Assembly (NCBI GenBank): GCA_036502005.1
Contig: DASXZH010000055.1
Span: 1 to 57,739 of the forward strand
Direction: 5' to 3'
From: DASXZH01 sp036502005
GTDB taxonomy: Bacteria; Armatimonadota; Fimbriimonadia; Fimbriimonadales; Fimbriimonadaceae
Length of the DNA stretch: 57,739 nt
The notes under the pieces: model-generated
Told to the model about the DNA's origin: nothing
The model's database searches: none
Seen by the model: only the letters and a program-made list of their open reading frames with translations
Made by a program: the position numbers and the translations under genes
Shown: piece after piece, positions 1 through 9,128 of the stretch
How positions within the stretch are numbered: position 1 is the stretch's first letter
Layout of the letters: each line of letters opens with the position of its first letter

Positions 1-103
1 CTTGCTCCTGCTCAAAATCAGGCAGCTTGCTGCCGCGTAGGGCTAACGCATCGGAAGCAAGCTTCCTGAATCAAAGCAGGAGCAAGCTCCCGCACTCCAG
101 AGC
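1..103. repeat. Long imperfect palindromic repeat at the window edge
   Basis: The arm at 1-34 (starting CTTGCTCCTGCT) pairs with the arm at 53-86 (ending AGCAGGAGCAAG), matching at 28 of 34 positions around an 18-nt loop. The right-hand sequence continues as CTCCCGCACTCC, so the element probably also extends left of the window. It looks like a REP- or MITE-type intergenic element. It could double as a transcription end for whatever lies upstream. No protein is encoded. Confidence 0.6.
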
Positions 104-133
104 TTCGCAAAGAAATCACCAAGAAGGTGCACA

Positions 134-1084
134 TTGAAGCCTATGGATCGGGTCGTAACGAAGCTATGGTCTTGGTTCGAACGGCTCTATAAGTCGTTTC
201 TTAGGCTTTTGCCTCAACTGGTGACCCGGGAGTTTTGGAGACGGAAGGTATTCAACTCGAGGTTCGCCCGGGCTCTCTTTATTTGGCTATTCCTCCTCGC
301 AGGTGCCCTGGCCATGCTTTCGCCGCTGTACGTGATGTTTTCGATGTCCCTCAAAACAGCGAAGGAAATCGACACCACCTCGCCCCTGACTTGGCCCCAG
401 CATCCGGTTTGGTCAAATTACATAACGGTGTTGACCAATACCAACGTCAGCTTCTGGAAGTTCTTCCGCAACACTTTTCTCATCTCGTCTCTCTCAACGA
501 TCGGGGTTGTACTGACTTCCAGCATGGTCGCCTACCCGTTCGCGAAAATGAACTTCCGAGGAAGGGATCGGTTGTTTATAGTGCTCATCAGCACGATGAT
601 GCTGCCCGGCATCGTGACCATGATCCCAACCTACATCCTGTTCAAATACCTGCACTGGATCGACACTTTCTACCCGCTCATTGTGCCCGCCTTTTTTGGA
701 GGCGGCGCGTACAACATCTTCCTGCTGAGGCAGTTTTTTATGGGAATGCCGAAGGAGTTGGATGAGGCGGCGTTTCTGGACGGCGCAAGCTACGCGACCA
801 TCTTCTGGCGCATCGTTCTGCCCCTCTCTGGACCGGCTTTGGCCACCGTTAGCGTGTTCACCTTTATCTTCAACTGGCGCGATTTTATGGGTCCGCTGAT
901 CTACCTGAACGACCCCGACAAGCAAACCCTGGAAGTTGGGCTGCGAACCTACCAAACCCTCACCAACGAGCAATGGCATTTGATCATGGCGGCCTCGGTG
1001 ATGGTTATGGTGCCGCTGGTCATCATCTTCCTCTTCTCGCAGCGCTACGTGGTGAAGGGCGTGGTTATGACTGGATTCAAATAG
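134..1084 (+). CDS. Carbohydrate ABC transporter permease, MalG type
   Basis: Inner-membrane permease of a CUT1-type sugar importer, 316 residues. About six hydrophobic segments follow a long basic, amphipathic cytosolic N-terminus of about 45 residues. The EAA loop that docks the ATPase is visible as ELDEAAFLDGASYATIFWRI near residues 211-230, and the protein ends with the usual GVVMTGFK-like tail. The start is TTG at 134, preceded by AGAAGG at 121-126; ATG at 143 is the alternative. No binding protein, second permease or ATPase lies downstream, so the partners must be upstream of the window, or this is the last gene of the operon. The substrate cannot be inferred. Confidence 0.9.
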   Translation: MKPMDRVVTKLWSWFERLYKSFLRLLPQLVTREFWRRKVFNSRFARALFIWLFLLAGALAMLSPLYVMFSMSLKTAKEIDTTSPLTWPQHPVWSNYITVLTNTNVSFWKFFRNTFLISSLSTIGVVLTSSMVAYPFAKMNFRGRDRLFIVLISTMMLPGIVTMIPTYILFKYLHWIDTFYPLIVPAFFGGGAYNIFLLRQFFMGMPKELDEAAFLDGASYATIFWRIVLPLSGPALATVSVFTFIFNWRDFMGPLIYLNDPDKQTLEVGLRTYQTLTNEQWHLIMAASVMVMVPLVIIFLFSQRYVVKGVVMTGFK

Positions 1085-1093
1085 GTGATGAGT

Positions 1094-1147
1094 CCGGAGC
1101 CCTTCCCCTTGCGCTCCGGCGGAGGGGGAAGGGTTGGGATGGGGGTT
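1094..1147. repeat. G/C-skewed palindromic repeat downstream of the permease
   Basis: CCCTTCCCC at 1100-1108 pairs with GGGGAAGGG at 1125-1133, with a second small stem (CTCCGG/CGGAG) in the loop. A GTTGGGATGGGGGTT tail follows. There is no T-tract, so this is not a clear intrinsic terminator. It belongs to the same general family as the repeats at 38318-38517 and 39521-39577. Confidence 0.55.
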
Positions 1148-1462
1148 CTAGCGGCCCCTAAACAATGGAGCAAGCAACGTCCAAGTCCCGAGGCCAATCA
1201 GTAGCAATACAACGGCCAAGATGAGTGCTAAGTAAAGCAGCTGCATGTACTTGCTACGATCGCCACTGTAGGTGGGGGAGTTTTTGGTCGCCCGGTTAAG
1301 CATAGCCAGCGCTTCTCCCTCAATTTGCCTCTCGCGGCCCCGGATTTCTTGGAGGAGAGTTTCAGCCTGCTCGGGGGAGGGAACGGCACCATGCGGCGCT
1401 TCTGGATTTTGCATGCGGAATCTAAGGAGAACCGCTTCCTGTTCGGTTGCCGTGACATCCAT
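1148..1462 (-). CDS. Small tail-anchored hypothetical membrane protein
   Basis: A 104-residue protein I do not recognise. The first 70 residues are polar, charged and helical-looking (EQAETLLQEIRGRERQIEGEALAMLNRA), with coiled-coil potential. A single hydrophobic segment of about 22 residues (YLALILAVVLLLIGLGTWTLL) lies near the C-terminus and is followed by a short basic tail. This is the layout of a C-terminally anchored membrane protein facing the cytoplasm. It starts 6 bp after the DUF2071-like gene stops, so the two are probably co-transcribed. No function is assigned. Confidence 0.6.
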   Translation of the reverse strand: MDVTATEQEAVLLRFRMQNPEAPHGAVPSPEQAETLLQEIRGRERQIEGEALAMLNRATKNSPTYSGDRSKYMQLLYLALILAVVLLLIGLGTWTLLAPLFRGR

Positions 1463-1468
1463 TGGTTA

Positions 1469-2299
1469 CTAAGCGGCATCCACGATGATCTTTAGGTCCG
1501 GCGCGGCGCGCCAGGTGTGGGGAATATCACGCATGATCAACGCGCTATCAAACTCGACTGAACCCTGGGGGAACGCGGCCGAATAGAAATAGCTGGAGTA
1601 GACGCTTTCAACGTCAAGTGGGGCAACGCTCCAAAAGTCAGTGTCAAGGGTCATCCCCTCCAAGCAATCGCCACTACAGCTTCTGGAATAGCCAAGCGAT
1701 CCTGTTCTGAAGAACTCCGAAGCCCGCCCAAGAGTGCCGAAAACTGAATCTTTATTCAATTGTGCACTCTCCGTTGCCTGGACTCTAACTTCCGCTTCGC
1801 CGTCATCGGATCGCATGTGAAACACGATGTGCCCCTCTTCATCTGTAACCTCAAAGCTAGCTTGCCGGTAATCGCCAGGGAAGAGGCGTCCGCCAGTAAG
1901 TGAGTTGAGTTTGGAGTTCGTATCTCGCCGCGGCACGTAAACTCCTTCTTTCAGACCCTCGGCCGAGTCCCATTCAACCGCGATTCGGTGCGCCGCGTTC
2001 TCGCTGGCAAGGCCAACTGGAATGTGCGCGCATCCCATTCGCATTTGCTCCAGCCGAATTAGGCAGATCCCCCCGATTGCATAACTGCCTACCGTTTTGG
2101 GCCGAAACGGGGCTGGGAGTTGAGCCTGCATCACTTCCGGATCGATTCGGAAGTTCACTAGGATGCGGCGTCGGATAATGCCATTAAGCGCGGGCAGCTT
2201 CATATTTATATAATACGAAATGAGTTCTCGATTGTAATCGGACGGCAGGTTTATTCGCGGGCCACTCACTTCGCGACCTTCCATCTCTGTCCTTATCAC
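1469..2299 (-). CDS. DUF2071 (YqjF-like) family protein
   Basis: A 276-residue protein matching the DUF2071 pattern. It contains a RRRILVNFRIDPEVMQ-like N-terminal strand, a GGICLIRLEQMRMG segment, ENAAHRIAVEWDS, then VPRRDTNSKLN and GGRLFPGDYRQASF. The family has an acetoacetate-decarboxylase-like fold and no settled biochemical role. The start is uncertain: GTG at 2299 lies inside a short repeat-like tract (2292-2310), ATG at 2284 has AAGGA just upstream, and ATG at 2203 would begin at the first family-like residues. It is divergent from tig, with about 90 bp between starts. Confidence 0.8.
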   Translation of the reverse strand: MIRTEMEGREVSGPRINLPSDYNRELISYYINMKLPALNGIIRRRILVNFRIDPEVMQAQLPAPFRPKTVGSYAIGGICLIRLEQMRMGCAHIPVGLASENAAHRIAVEWDSAEGLKEGVYVPRRDTNSKLNSLTGGRLFPGDYRQASFEVTDEEGHIVFHMRSDDGEAEVRVQATESAQLNKDSVFGTLGRASEFFRTGSLGYSRSCSGDCLEGMTLDTDFWSVAPLDVESVYSSYFYSAAFPQGSVEFDSALIMRDIPHTWRAAPDLKIIVDAA

Positions 2300-2388
2300 C
2301 TATCTCCCTTCACCGGCTCTCGGGCCCCTACGTGCACGCTTCCAAATGCCAGGGGTACCATCAAACCATCGGCTGAGGCCGGCCTTGA

Positions 2389-3675
2389 ATGAATATGCAG
2401 ATTAACCGAGAAGATTTGAATCCCTGTACGGTCCAACTGGACATCGTTTGCGATCCCGAGCAGGTAAAAGAGGGGTTCCACAGAGCCTATAAAGAAGCCG
2501 CGAAGTCGGTCAAGATCCCCGGCTTTCGACCGGGCCATGCGCCTCGCGCTCTTGTAGAACAACAGATCTCAAAAACGGCAGTCGCCGAGGTGGCGGCGGA
2601 GATCATCATGACGGACGCCTACAAGAAGGCAGTGACCGAGCTAGATCTAAAGCCTTATTCCACGGGTGCGGTGACTCTAAAAGAGATCGAGGAAGTAGAC
2701 AAGAAATGCGAGTTCACGGCAAAGGTTCCATTGCCCCCGGTGGTGGAAATCGGCGACTACTCAAGCATTCCTGTTGAAAAACCTTCGATGGATGTTACCG
2801 ATCAAGAAGTAGAAGAACAGTTTGAAGAGCTGCGAAAGCAGCATTCCACCCGCGAAGCAGTCAGCGACCGTGGCGTAGAAGACGGCGATGTCGCCGTTGT
2901 CAACATCAAAGTCAGCGGAGAAGAGGGCGATGGCCGCAACTTCATGATCGTTGTTGGCAAGACGTTCGAAGGAATGGATGAAGCTCTAAAGGGCATGAAC
3001 GTCGAGGACATGAAGCACCTCAAACTCACCTTCCCAGAGCTTTTCCAAGAGAAGGACTGGGCTGGGAAAGAGATGGACTGCCAACTGACCCTGCGTTCGC
3101 TCAGCTCTATCAAACTCCCCGATATTCAGGAGATGACGGAGAAGTTGAAGTTCGACGACCCCGTCGAACTCAAAGCCAAAATCAAAGAATTAATTCAGGC
3201 GAGAAAAGAGCAAGCCGTTGAAGAGTTCGTTCAAGAGCAACTGATCGAAGAGCTTATGCGGCGCAGCAGTGTTTGCGTACCCGACACCATGTGGGAGACG
3301 GTCGCAAAGCAAAAGATACAAGATGTAGCCGAGCAGCTACGAGAGCAAAAGAAGACCTTTGCAGACTTTGTAAAAGAGAAAGGCATGACCGAGGATGAGT
3401 TTATCGATGCTCAGCATAACGAGGCCAAAACCTACGTGATGCGGGCTCAGCTCATCCAAGACATCTTCATTAAAGAGAAGATGGTTGTAAGCAATGAAGA
3501 CCTGAACGAGGAGCTTCTCCTTATGGCGAAGGAGTATTCCATGGAGCCACGAGATCTCTTACAGGCGCTTCAGAAAAACGACTCGTTACGCGAGGTTCAT
3601 TATCAATCCATTCACCGTAAAGTGATGGACTTTTTGATGAGCAAAGCAGAAACAAAAGAAGTAGCTCGCGTATAG
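2389..3675 (+). CDS. tig: Trigger factor, ribosome-associated chaperone and prolyl isomerase
   Basis: Trigger factor binds the ribosome exit tunnel and shields nascent chains. The 428 residues show the N-terminal ribosome-binding domain with the signature loop GFRPGHAPRALVEQ near residues 44-58. A degenerate FKBP-like PPIase domain occupies roughly 150-245, and a long helical chaperone domain follows. Length is normal for the family. ATG at 2389 or 2395 could start it; the difference is trivial. It heads the tig-clpP-clpX order found in many bacteria, with clpP 56 bp downstream, so the three are likely one transcription unit. Confidence 0.97.
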   Translation: MNMQINREDLNPCTVQLDIVCDPEQVKEGFHRAYKEAAKSVKIPGFRPGHAPRALVEQQISKTAVAEVAAEIIMTDAYKKAVTELDLKPYSTGAVTLKEIEEVDKKCEFTAKVPLPPVVEIGDYSSIPVEKPSMDVTDQEVEEQFEELRKQHSTREAVSDRGVEDGDVAVVNIKVSGEEGDGRNFMIVVGKTFEGMDEALKGMNVEDMKHLKLTFPELFQEKDWAGKEMDCQLTLRSLSSIKLPDIQEMTEKLKFDDPVELKAKIKELIQARKEQAVEEFVQEQLIEELMRRSSVCVPDTMWETVAKQKIQDVAEQLREQKKTFADFVKEKGMTEDEFIDAQHNEAKTYVMRAQLIQDIFIKEKMVVSNEDLNEELLLMAKEYSMEPRDLLQALQKNDSLREVHYQSIHRKVMDFLMSKAETKEVARV

Positions 3676-3731
3676 CGAGTATCTGGTCATTATCAACCGA
3701 CAATATAAATAGGAGCTTGGAGGCAGGATTT

Positions 3732-4316
3732 ATGGGTGTCCCATACGTTATCGAACAAACTTCGCGAGGGGAGCGCAGCTACGACCTTTGGTCTAGGCTC
3801 TTAAAGGATCGCATTGTATTCCTTGGCACGGCAGTCGACGACTACGTGGCCAATCTGATCGTGGCGCAGTTACTCTTCCTGGAAAAGGAAGATCCCGATA
3901 AGGACATCGATTTCTACATCCACAGCCCCGGCGGTTCGGTGAGTGCCGGCCTAGCGATCTATGATGCTATGCAGATCATCAAGCCCGACGTGGCTACCAT
4001 CTGCGTTGGCATGGCCGCTTCCATGGGGGCAGTGCTCCTAGCAGGTGGCGCAAAGGGCAAAAGGCATGCGCTTCAGAACGCAAGAGTGATGATCCATCAG
4101 GCAAGCGGTGGTTTTCAGGGTACAGCAGCCGATATTAATGTACAAGTTAAAGAGATTAACTTCTACATGGATCTCTTAACCGATATTTTGGCGAAGCATT
4201 CCGGACAGGACAAAGAGAAAATCCGAAAGGATATTGATCGAGACTATTGGCTATCTTCACAAGAAGCCGTAAACTATGGAATAGTGGATAAAGTTCTTGA
4301 ACCTGGTTCGAGATAG
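3732..4316 (+). CDS. clpP: ATP-dependent Clp protease proteolytic subunit
   Basis: Serine protease that forms the double-heptamer barrel fed by ClpX. The catalytic serine sits in GMAASMGA (about residue 98) and the catalytic histidine in MIHQ about 25 residues later. The Asp of the triad lies in the following helical region. ATG at 3732 is preferred over a TTG five codons earlier, because GGAGG at 3719-3723 sits at good spacing before it and MGVPYVIEQ is a typical ClpP beginning. That gives 194 residues, the normal length. clpX begins 19 bp after the stop. Confidence 0.97.
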   Translation: MGVPYVIEQTSRGERSYDLWSRLLKDRIVFLGTAVDDYVANLIVAQLLFLEKEDPDKDIDFYIHSPGGSVSAGLAIYDAMQIIKPDVATICVGMAASMGAVLLAGGAKGKRHALQNARVMIHQASGGFQGTAADINVQVKEINFYMDLLTDILAKHSGQDKEKIRKDIDRDYWLSSQEAVNYGIVDKVLEPGSR

Positions 4317-4335
4317 GATTTGACTATACGAAAGC

Positions 4336-5616
4336 ATGTCTAAGATAGAACGACGAGACCAGTGTTGCCTTTGCGGCAAAACGAAAGAGCAAGTTCGCAA
4401 GCTAATTGTTGGCCTGCACGGAGCAGTTTGTTCAGATTGTATCGATCTGTGCAACGACATCCTTAGCAACGACAGCGAGCGGCCAAGCCAGGCGCCCTTA
4501 GTGGCGAAGCAGCCCGGCATCGTCACAGGTGGAAAAACACCCAAGCCAAAGGAAATCGTCGCTTTCTTAGACAACTATGTCATTGGCCAGGATTACGCAA
4601 AGCGTGTTCTCTCGGTGGCAGTTTACAACCACTATAAGCGCGTTACAGAACGGACCGGCGACGATGTAGAACTCCAAAAGAGCAACATTTTGATGGTCGG
4701 CCCAACTGGTTCGGGTAAGACCCTTCTTGCCCAGACTCTAGCTAAGATGCTGAACGTTCCGTTCGCTATTGCGGACGCAACGGCTTTAACCGAAGCCGGC
4801 TATGTTGGCGAGGATGTTGAAAACATCCTTCTTAAGCTGTTCCAAGCAGCAGAGACGATGGACCCGCGCAATCCGAAAGAGCTTTGTGAGCGCGGGATTA
4901 TCTATGTCGATGAGATCGACAAGATCGCCCGAAAGAGCGACAATCCCTCCATCACGAGAGACGTGAGCGGGGAAGGCGTCCAGCAAGCTCTTCTCAAGAT
5001 TTTAGAAGGCACAACCGCAAACGTTCCGCCCCAGGGTGGACGCAAGCATCCGCAGCAGGAATATCTGCAGGTGGATACGAAGAACATTCTTTTCGTCTGC
5101 GGCGGCGCTTTTGAAGGAATCGAGGACATGATCAAGAGGCGCATGAAAGAGAACGTCATGGGCTTCCGCGCCAACCCGGCAAGCAAGAGCGAGCAGCAGG
5201 CTAACCTGCTTCAAAACTTACTGCCGGAAGACCTTCTCAAGTTTGGCTTGATCCCCGAGTTCATCGGCCGTCTTCCTGTTATTGCAACGCTGGACACTCT
5301 CGATGAGGACGCCCTCGTGCGAATCCTGTCCGAGCCGAAGAACGCGATCCTTAAGCAGTACGCCAAGTTCTTTGAGCTCGACGGTGTCGAGCTAATCATC
5401 GAGCCGGCCGCAATGAATGAGATTGCTGCCGAAGCGATGAAGCGCAAAACCGGTGCCCGCGCCCTACGCGCCATTATCGAGCAGTTGATGATGGATGTGA
5501 TGTACGAGGTGCCGAGCAATCTGGATGTGAAGCGTGTTATCCTTCCCGCCGGAGCGGTCAGCGAGGGTCGCCATCCGATCCTGATGACGGAAGATCAGAT
5601 CCGACAGGCTAGCTAG
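4336..5616 (+). CDS. clpX: Clp protease ATP-binding unfoldase subunit
   Basis: AAA+ unfoldase that recognises tagged substrates and threads them into ClpP. The N-terminal C4 zinc-binding domain is present (CCLCGKTKEQ near residues 9-18, then CSDC about 20 residues on). Walker A is GPTGSGKT near 119-126, Walker B is IIYVDEIDKI, and the IGF-type ClpP-docking region and C-terminal small domain (KRKTGARALRAIIE) follow. The 426-residue length is standard. It is the last gene of the tig-clpP-clpX cluster. Confidence 0.97.
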   Translation: MSKIERRDQCCLCGKTKEQVRKLIVGLHGAVCSDCIDLCNDILSNDSERPSQAPLVAKQPGIVTGGKTPKPKEIVAFLDNYVIGQDYAKRVLSVAVYNHYKRVTERTGDDVELQKSNILMVGPTGSGKTLLAQTLAKMLNVPFAIADATALTEAGYVGEDVENILLKLFQAAETMDPRNPKELCERGIIYVDEIDKIARKSDNPSITRDVSGEGVQQALLKILEGTTANVPPQGGRKHPQQEYLQVDTKNILFVCGGAFEGIEDMIKRRMKENVMGFRANPASKSEQQANLLQNLLPEDLLKFGLIPEFIGRLPVIATLDTLDEDALVRILSEPKNAILKQYAKFFELDGVELIIEPAAMNEIAAEAMKRKTGARALRAIIEQLMMDVMYEVPSNLDVKRVILPAGAVSEGRHPILMTEDQIRQAS

Positions 5617-5704
5617 ACCTACAAGTTGTATCGACGGTACAAGCTTACGCTTTAGTGGATCAGACGCTGAATCCCACTAAAGCCTTCGAACGTCTTTCGA
5701 AGGA

Positions 5705-6424
5705 ATGCCCGAATCAAACGCGCCAAGAAAGGTTCAGTCAACAAGCTCACTGCGGTTCACCTACTACGCTATTGGCGGTCTTTCGTTTGTTCTACTCTTA
5801 CTGCTGGCCATTTTCGGGGGCAAAGACCTCCTACAACTGAACGCCCTGCTGAAAGATGGAAAGGTCACCCAAGGCACAATAACCTTTAAACACACTGCAT
5901 ATAACAAAACTACAAACTATTACCTGAGCTACGCCTACAACGGAAGTTTTCAAGGGCAACAGGAGGTTGATCTATCGACCTACGTGAAGGCAGATGTTGG
6001 TGATCCCATAACCATCACGTACCTTGCCACAAACCCGGCAATCCACCGCGAGGGTTCCGTGAGCGGAGAGCGGGTAACTGGGCAAACGCTGGATTATGGT
6101 GCAGTCCTGCTCGCGATTCTGGCAGTTCCGTTTGGCTTTTTGGTGCCAACGCGAAAGGAATTCATCCTTCAAAAACGTATCCTCTTAGGTGGAATCCAAA
6201 CGGAAGGCCAAATCTTCGAAGACAAGATTTCGCCAAAAGGATCCTTCCACAGAGTTAGATACAGGTTTACCGATAACCACGGCGTATGCCATGACAGAAA
6301 AGCCGTGATTTCGGGCCAGAAGGGCATAAACCTGAAGTCCACAATGCTCACCGTTTACTATGTGGAAGGGAAAGAGGACAAATCCCGAATTCAGAGTGAG
6401 CTTAATCTCGCGAAACTCATTTAA
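5705..6424 (+). CDS. DUF3592-like membrane protein
   Basis: A 239-residue protein with a hydrophobic segment near residues 20-40 and another near 130-145. These flank a beta-rich extracytoplasmic domain containing DGKVTQGTITFKHTAY and DPITITYLATNPAIHR. A second related beta module follows the second segment (GGIQTEGQIFED...HRVRYRFTD...LTVYYVEGKED). Both modules resemble DUF3592, so this looks like a tandem duplication of that unit. Function is unknown. It sits alone between clpX and glmU on the same strand; ATG at 5705 follows GAAGGA closely. Confidence 0.65.
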   Translation: MPESNAPRKVQSTSSLRFTYYAIGGLSFVLLLLLAIFGGKDLLQLNALLKDGKVTQGTITFKHTAYNKTTNYYLSYAYNGSFQGQQEVDLSTYVKADVGDPITITYLATNPAIHREGSVSGERVTGQTLDYGAVLLAILAVPFGFLVPTRKEFILQKRILLGGIQTEGQIFEDKISPKGSFHRVRYRFTDNHGVCHDRKAVISGQKGINLKSTMLTVYYVEGKEDKSRIQSELNLAKLI

Positions 6425-6489
6425 CTGCGTCCTAAGCCTTGCCCTCATCGGGCCAAAAAGGCCAAAATGTTAAGTCCCTTTAACATCTG

Positions 6490-7884
6490 ATGGAACGCTC
6501 GTCCCTTGCTGGTATCATCCTCGCCGCCGGTAAAGGCACGCGAATGAAATCGGATCTGCCGAAGGCCCTGCACAGCGTGTGCGGAGTTCCCATGGCAGAG
6601 CTAATCGCCCGGGCATTGAAAGGCGCCGGCGTCGAGCGGCCCATCGTCGTTGTAGGCCACGAAGGGGATCTTCTTGTCCAAGCCCTAGGCGAAGATTACG
6701 ATTACGCCTGGCAGACGGAGCAAAAGGGAACCGGCCACGCCGCCATGATGACGGCAGACCTTCTTAAAGATTCGAAAGGTTCTGTTCTAATCACCCCCGG
6801 CGATACTCCGCTGCTTTCGGGCGAGGCATTAAAGACTCTTGCCGAAGAGCACATTGCTTCCAAAGCCGATTGCACGGTCGCCACAATGAACCTGCAAAAT
6901 CCGCACGGATACGGGCGAATTGTTAGAGATGGCCGTGGCAATGTTAGCCAAATCGTTGAGGACAAGGATGCTCCGGAAGAGATCCGGCTGATCCGAGAAA
7001 TCAACAGCGGCATCTACTGTTTCAAGATATCAACGTTGTTTGAGATCCTGCCAAAACTTAAGAACGACAATGCCCAGGGCGAGTATTACCTAACCGATAC
7101 GGTTAGGGAGATCAATAAACGCGGAGGCTCTGTCAGGCCTCTTCTTTATGTTGATGCGGACCTCATGATGGGTGTCAACGACCGCTGGCAGCTTGCCGAA
7201 GCGGCAAGAACACTTAGGATGAGGATCCTCAGGCAGCACGCTATCTCTGGCGTCACCATCGTTGACCCAGATTCGACCTACATCGGCGTCGATGTCGAGA
7301 TTGGTCCGGATGCCACGATCGAACCGGGGACGGTGATCGAGGGCGTTACCACTATTGGAGCCAAGAGCATCATAGGTCCGAGCTCAAGGGTTCTAAATTC
7401 TACTGTCGGGGAAAACTGCACGGTCATGATGAGCCATCTAAACGAAGCGACAATGCTAGATGGCGCGCGCTGCGGCCCCTTTGCTAACCTGCGCCCACGC
7501 TCCGTTATCGGAGCGGGGTCAAAAATCGGAAATTTTGTTGAAGTCAAAAATGCGACACTCGGTTCCAAAGTTTCGGTATCCCATTTAAGCTACATTGGCG
7601 ACGGCCACGTGGGCGATGGAACGAACATCGGAGCAGGGACAATTTTTTGCAACTACGATGGCTTTGCGAAGCATCGAACAGAAATTGGTGAAAATGCATT
7701 CGTCGGATCCAACACGACTCTCGTGGCACCTGTTACGATAGGGGATGGGGCGATGATTGCGGCAGGCAGTGTGATTACCCAAAGCGTTCCGGACGGCGCT
7801 TTGGGAATCGGCAGACAAAGGCAGGAAGTGAAAGAACAGTGGGCAGCACAGTGGCGAAAAAAGAAGCAGTCGGACAAAACTTGA
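6490..7884 (+). CDS. glmU: Bifunctional GlcN-1-P acetyltransferase / GlcNAc-1-P uridyltransferase
   Basis: Makes UDP-GlcNAc for peptidoglycan and LPS. The N-terminal nucleotidyltransferase domain begins with the signature LAAGKGTRMKSDLPKAL at about residues 11-27. The C-terminal half (from about 250) is a left-handed beta-helix of hexapeptide repeats. The acetyltransferase catalytic His lies in SHLSYIGD near residue 365, and the NYDG motif follows. The 464-residue length is normal. It overlaps prs by about 40 bp, so the two are translationally linked; glmU-prs adjacency is common in bacteria. Confidence 0.97.
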   Translation: MERSSLAGIILAAGKGTRMKSDLPKALHSVCGVPMAELIARALKGAGVERPIVVVGHEGDLLVQALGEDYDYAWQTEQKGTGHAAMMTADLLKDSKGSVLITPGDTPLLSGEALKTLAEEHIASKADCTVATMNLQNPHGYGRIVRDGRGNVSQIVEDKDAPEEIRLIREINSGIYCFKISTLFEILPKLKNDNAQGEYYLTDTVREINKRGGSVRPLLYVDADLMMGVNDRWQLAEAARTLRMRILRQHAISGVTIVDPDSTYIGVDVEIGPDATIEPGTVIEGVTTIGAKSIIGPSSRVLNSTVGENCTVMMSHLNEATMLDGARCGPFANLRPRSVIGAGSKIGNFVEVKNATLGSKVSVSHLSYIGDGHVGDGTNIGAGTIFCNYDGFAKHRTEIGENAFVGSNTTLVAPVTIGDGAMIAAGSVITQSVPDGALGIGRQRQEVKEQWAAQWRKKKQSDKT

Positions 7885-8849
7885 TCGAAGACAATCCATT
7901 ACCAGGCGTTAAGCTCTTTGCCGGCAACGCGCACCGCGAACTCGCGCAGCGTGTGGCCAGTTACCTGGGCATCACCCTGGGAAGATTAACTTCAACACGT
8001 TTTAGTGACGGCGAGATCAGGATCCTCGTTGAAGAGAGCGCGCGAGGCAATGAAGTCTTCATTATTCAGCCAACCTGCGCGCCATCCAACGATTCCTTGA
8101 TGGAGTTGCTCATCATGCTGGATGCTTTCCGCCGCGCTTCGGCGCGCCGGATTACGGTGGTGATTCCCTATTACGGCTACGCCCGCCAAGATAAGAAGAC
8201 CAAGCCTAGGGAACCTGTTACGGCCCGGCTCGTTGCTGATCTGATCTCCGTAGCCGGTGCAAGCCGGGTCGTTTGCGTAGACCTCCACGCGGAGCAGATC
8301 CAGGGATTCTTCAATATGCCCATGGACCACCTCTACGCGGGGCCCATAATCGGACAATATTTCATCGAGCAGGGCTATTCGGATGGCGATGTGGTGGTCG
8401 TGAGCCCAGATGTGGCAGGTGTGGCCAGGGCCAAGTACCTGGCGGAAAAGCTTAAGTCTCCGATTGCCATTATTGCCAAGCGTCGCCCGGAGCCGAACAA
8501 GGTCGATATCATGGAGATCATCGGTGACGTGGAGGGCCGCACATGCGTAATGATTGACGACATGATCGACACCGGCGGGTCCATCATTTATGGCGCCGAG
8601 GCCCTCCTAAAGCGAGGCGCTAAAGAGGTTGTGGCAAGCTGCACCCACCCGGTCCTGAGCGGAAACGCTCCTCAGCGGCTGCAGGAAAGCGCCATCTCCA
8701 GGGTTGTCACCCTCGACACGATCCCGATTCCGGCGGAGAAAATGATCTCCAAACTCACTATTCTGCCTGCCGCGCCGCTTATCGGTGAAGCGATCCGAAG
8801 AATCCATCTGAACGAGTCGGTCAGCGTCCTGTTCAACGAGTGGAGATAA
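7839..8849 (+). CDS. prs: Ribose-phosphate pyrophosphokinase (PRPP synthase)
   Basis: Makes PRPP from ribose-5-phosphate and ATP for nucleotide, His and Trp synthesis. Visible motifs are FSDGEIRILVEESARGNEVFIIQ near the N-terminus, the DLHAEQIQGFF segment and the PRPP-binding loop VMIDDMIDTGGSI near residues 230-243. The start is ambiguous inside the end of glmU: GTG at 7839 or GTG at 7851. Conserved sequence only begins around PGVKLFAGNAHREL, so the extra 20 or so residues are an N-terminal extension. PRPP links this gene to pyrE and upp elsewhere in the window. Confidence 0.96.
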   Translation: MGSTVAKKEAVGQNLIEDNPLPGVKLFAGNAHRELAQRVASYLGITLGRLTSTRFSDGEIRILVEESARGNEVFIIQPTCAPSNDSLMELLIMLDAFRRASARRITVVIPYYGYARQDKKTKPREPVTARLVADLISVAGASRVVCVDLHAEQIQGFFNMPMDHLYAGPIIGQYFIEQGYSDGDVVVVSPDVAGVARAKYLAEKLKSPIAIIAKRRPEPNKVDIMEIIGDVEGRTCVMIDDMIDTGGSIIYGAEALLKRGAKEVVASCTHPVLSGNAPQRLQESAISRVVTLDTIPIPAEKMISKLTILPAAPLIGEAIRRIHLNESVSVLFNEWR

Positions 8850-9128
8850 TGAACTGTGGAGTCAAGTTTTAAAATGGACCCGGTTCCCCTTATATGCGAG
8901 GGCGCAAAGTCGACAAGTTTCTCGAAACCACTGTTACCGCAGCCTAAGACTGCGTACTCCGCTCCCCAATCGAAAACCGACAATCAAAAATCGAGATTCC
9001 TTTGGGGGGTGGCAATCGGACCCGAGCGACCAGCGAGACCAACACGAAACATTTTGAAATCAACCCTAGAAAATAGTAAATAGATCAATATCCCGCCTCA
9101 AACTGTCTAACAATTCAAATTCAAAGCC
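8850..9128. other. Intergenic region with a short 7-nt periodic tract
   Basis: No convincing gene lies here; a 75-codon open frame at 8856-9083 has no family-like sequence. The tract at 8967-9002 reads as degenerate heptamers (AATCGAA AACCGAC AATCAAA AATCGAG) ending in ATTCCTTTGG. It closely matches the tract at 38544-38582, which also starts CCCCAATCGAAAA and ends ATTCCTTGG. A promoter for the downstream operon presumably lies near 9070-9120, but I cannot pick one with confidence. Confidence 0.5.

Noticed and set aside
8856..9083. 75-codon frame after prs
   Set aside because: Low-complexity sequence across a repeat tract, no SD, no domain pattern.
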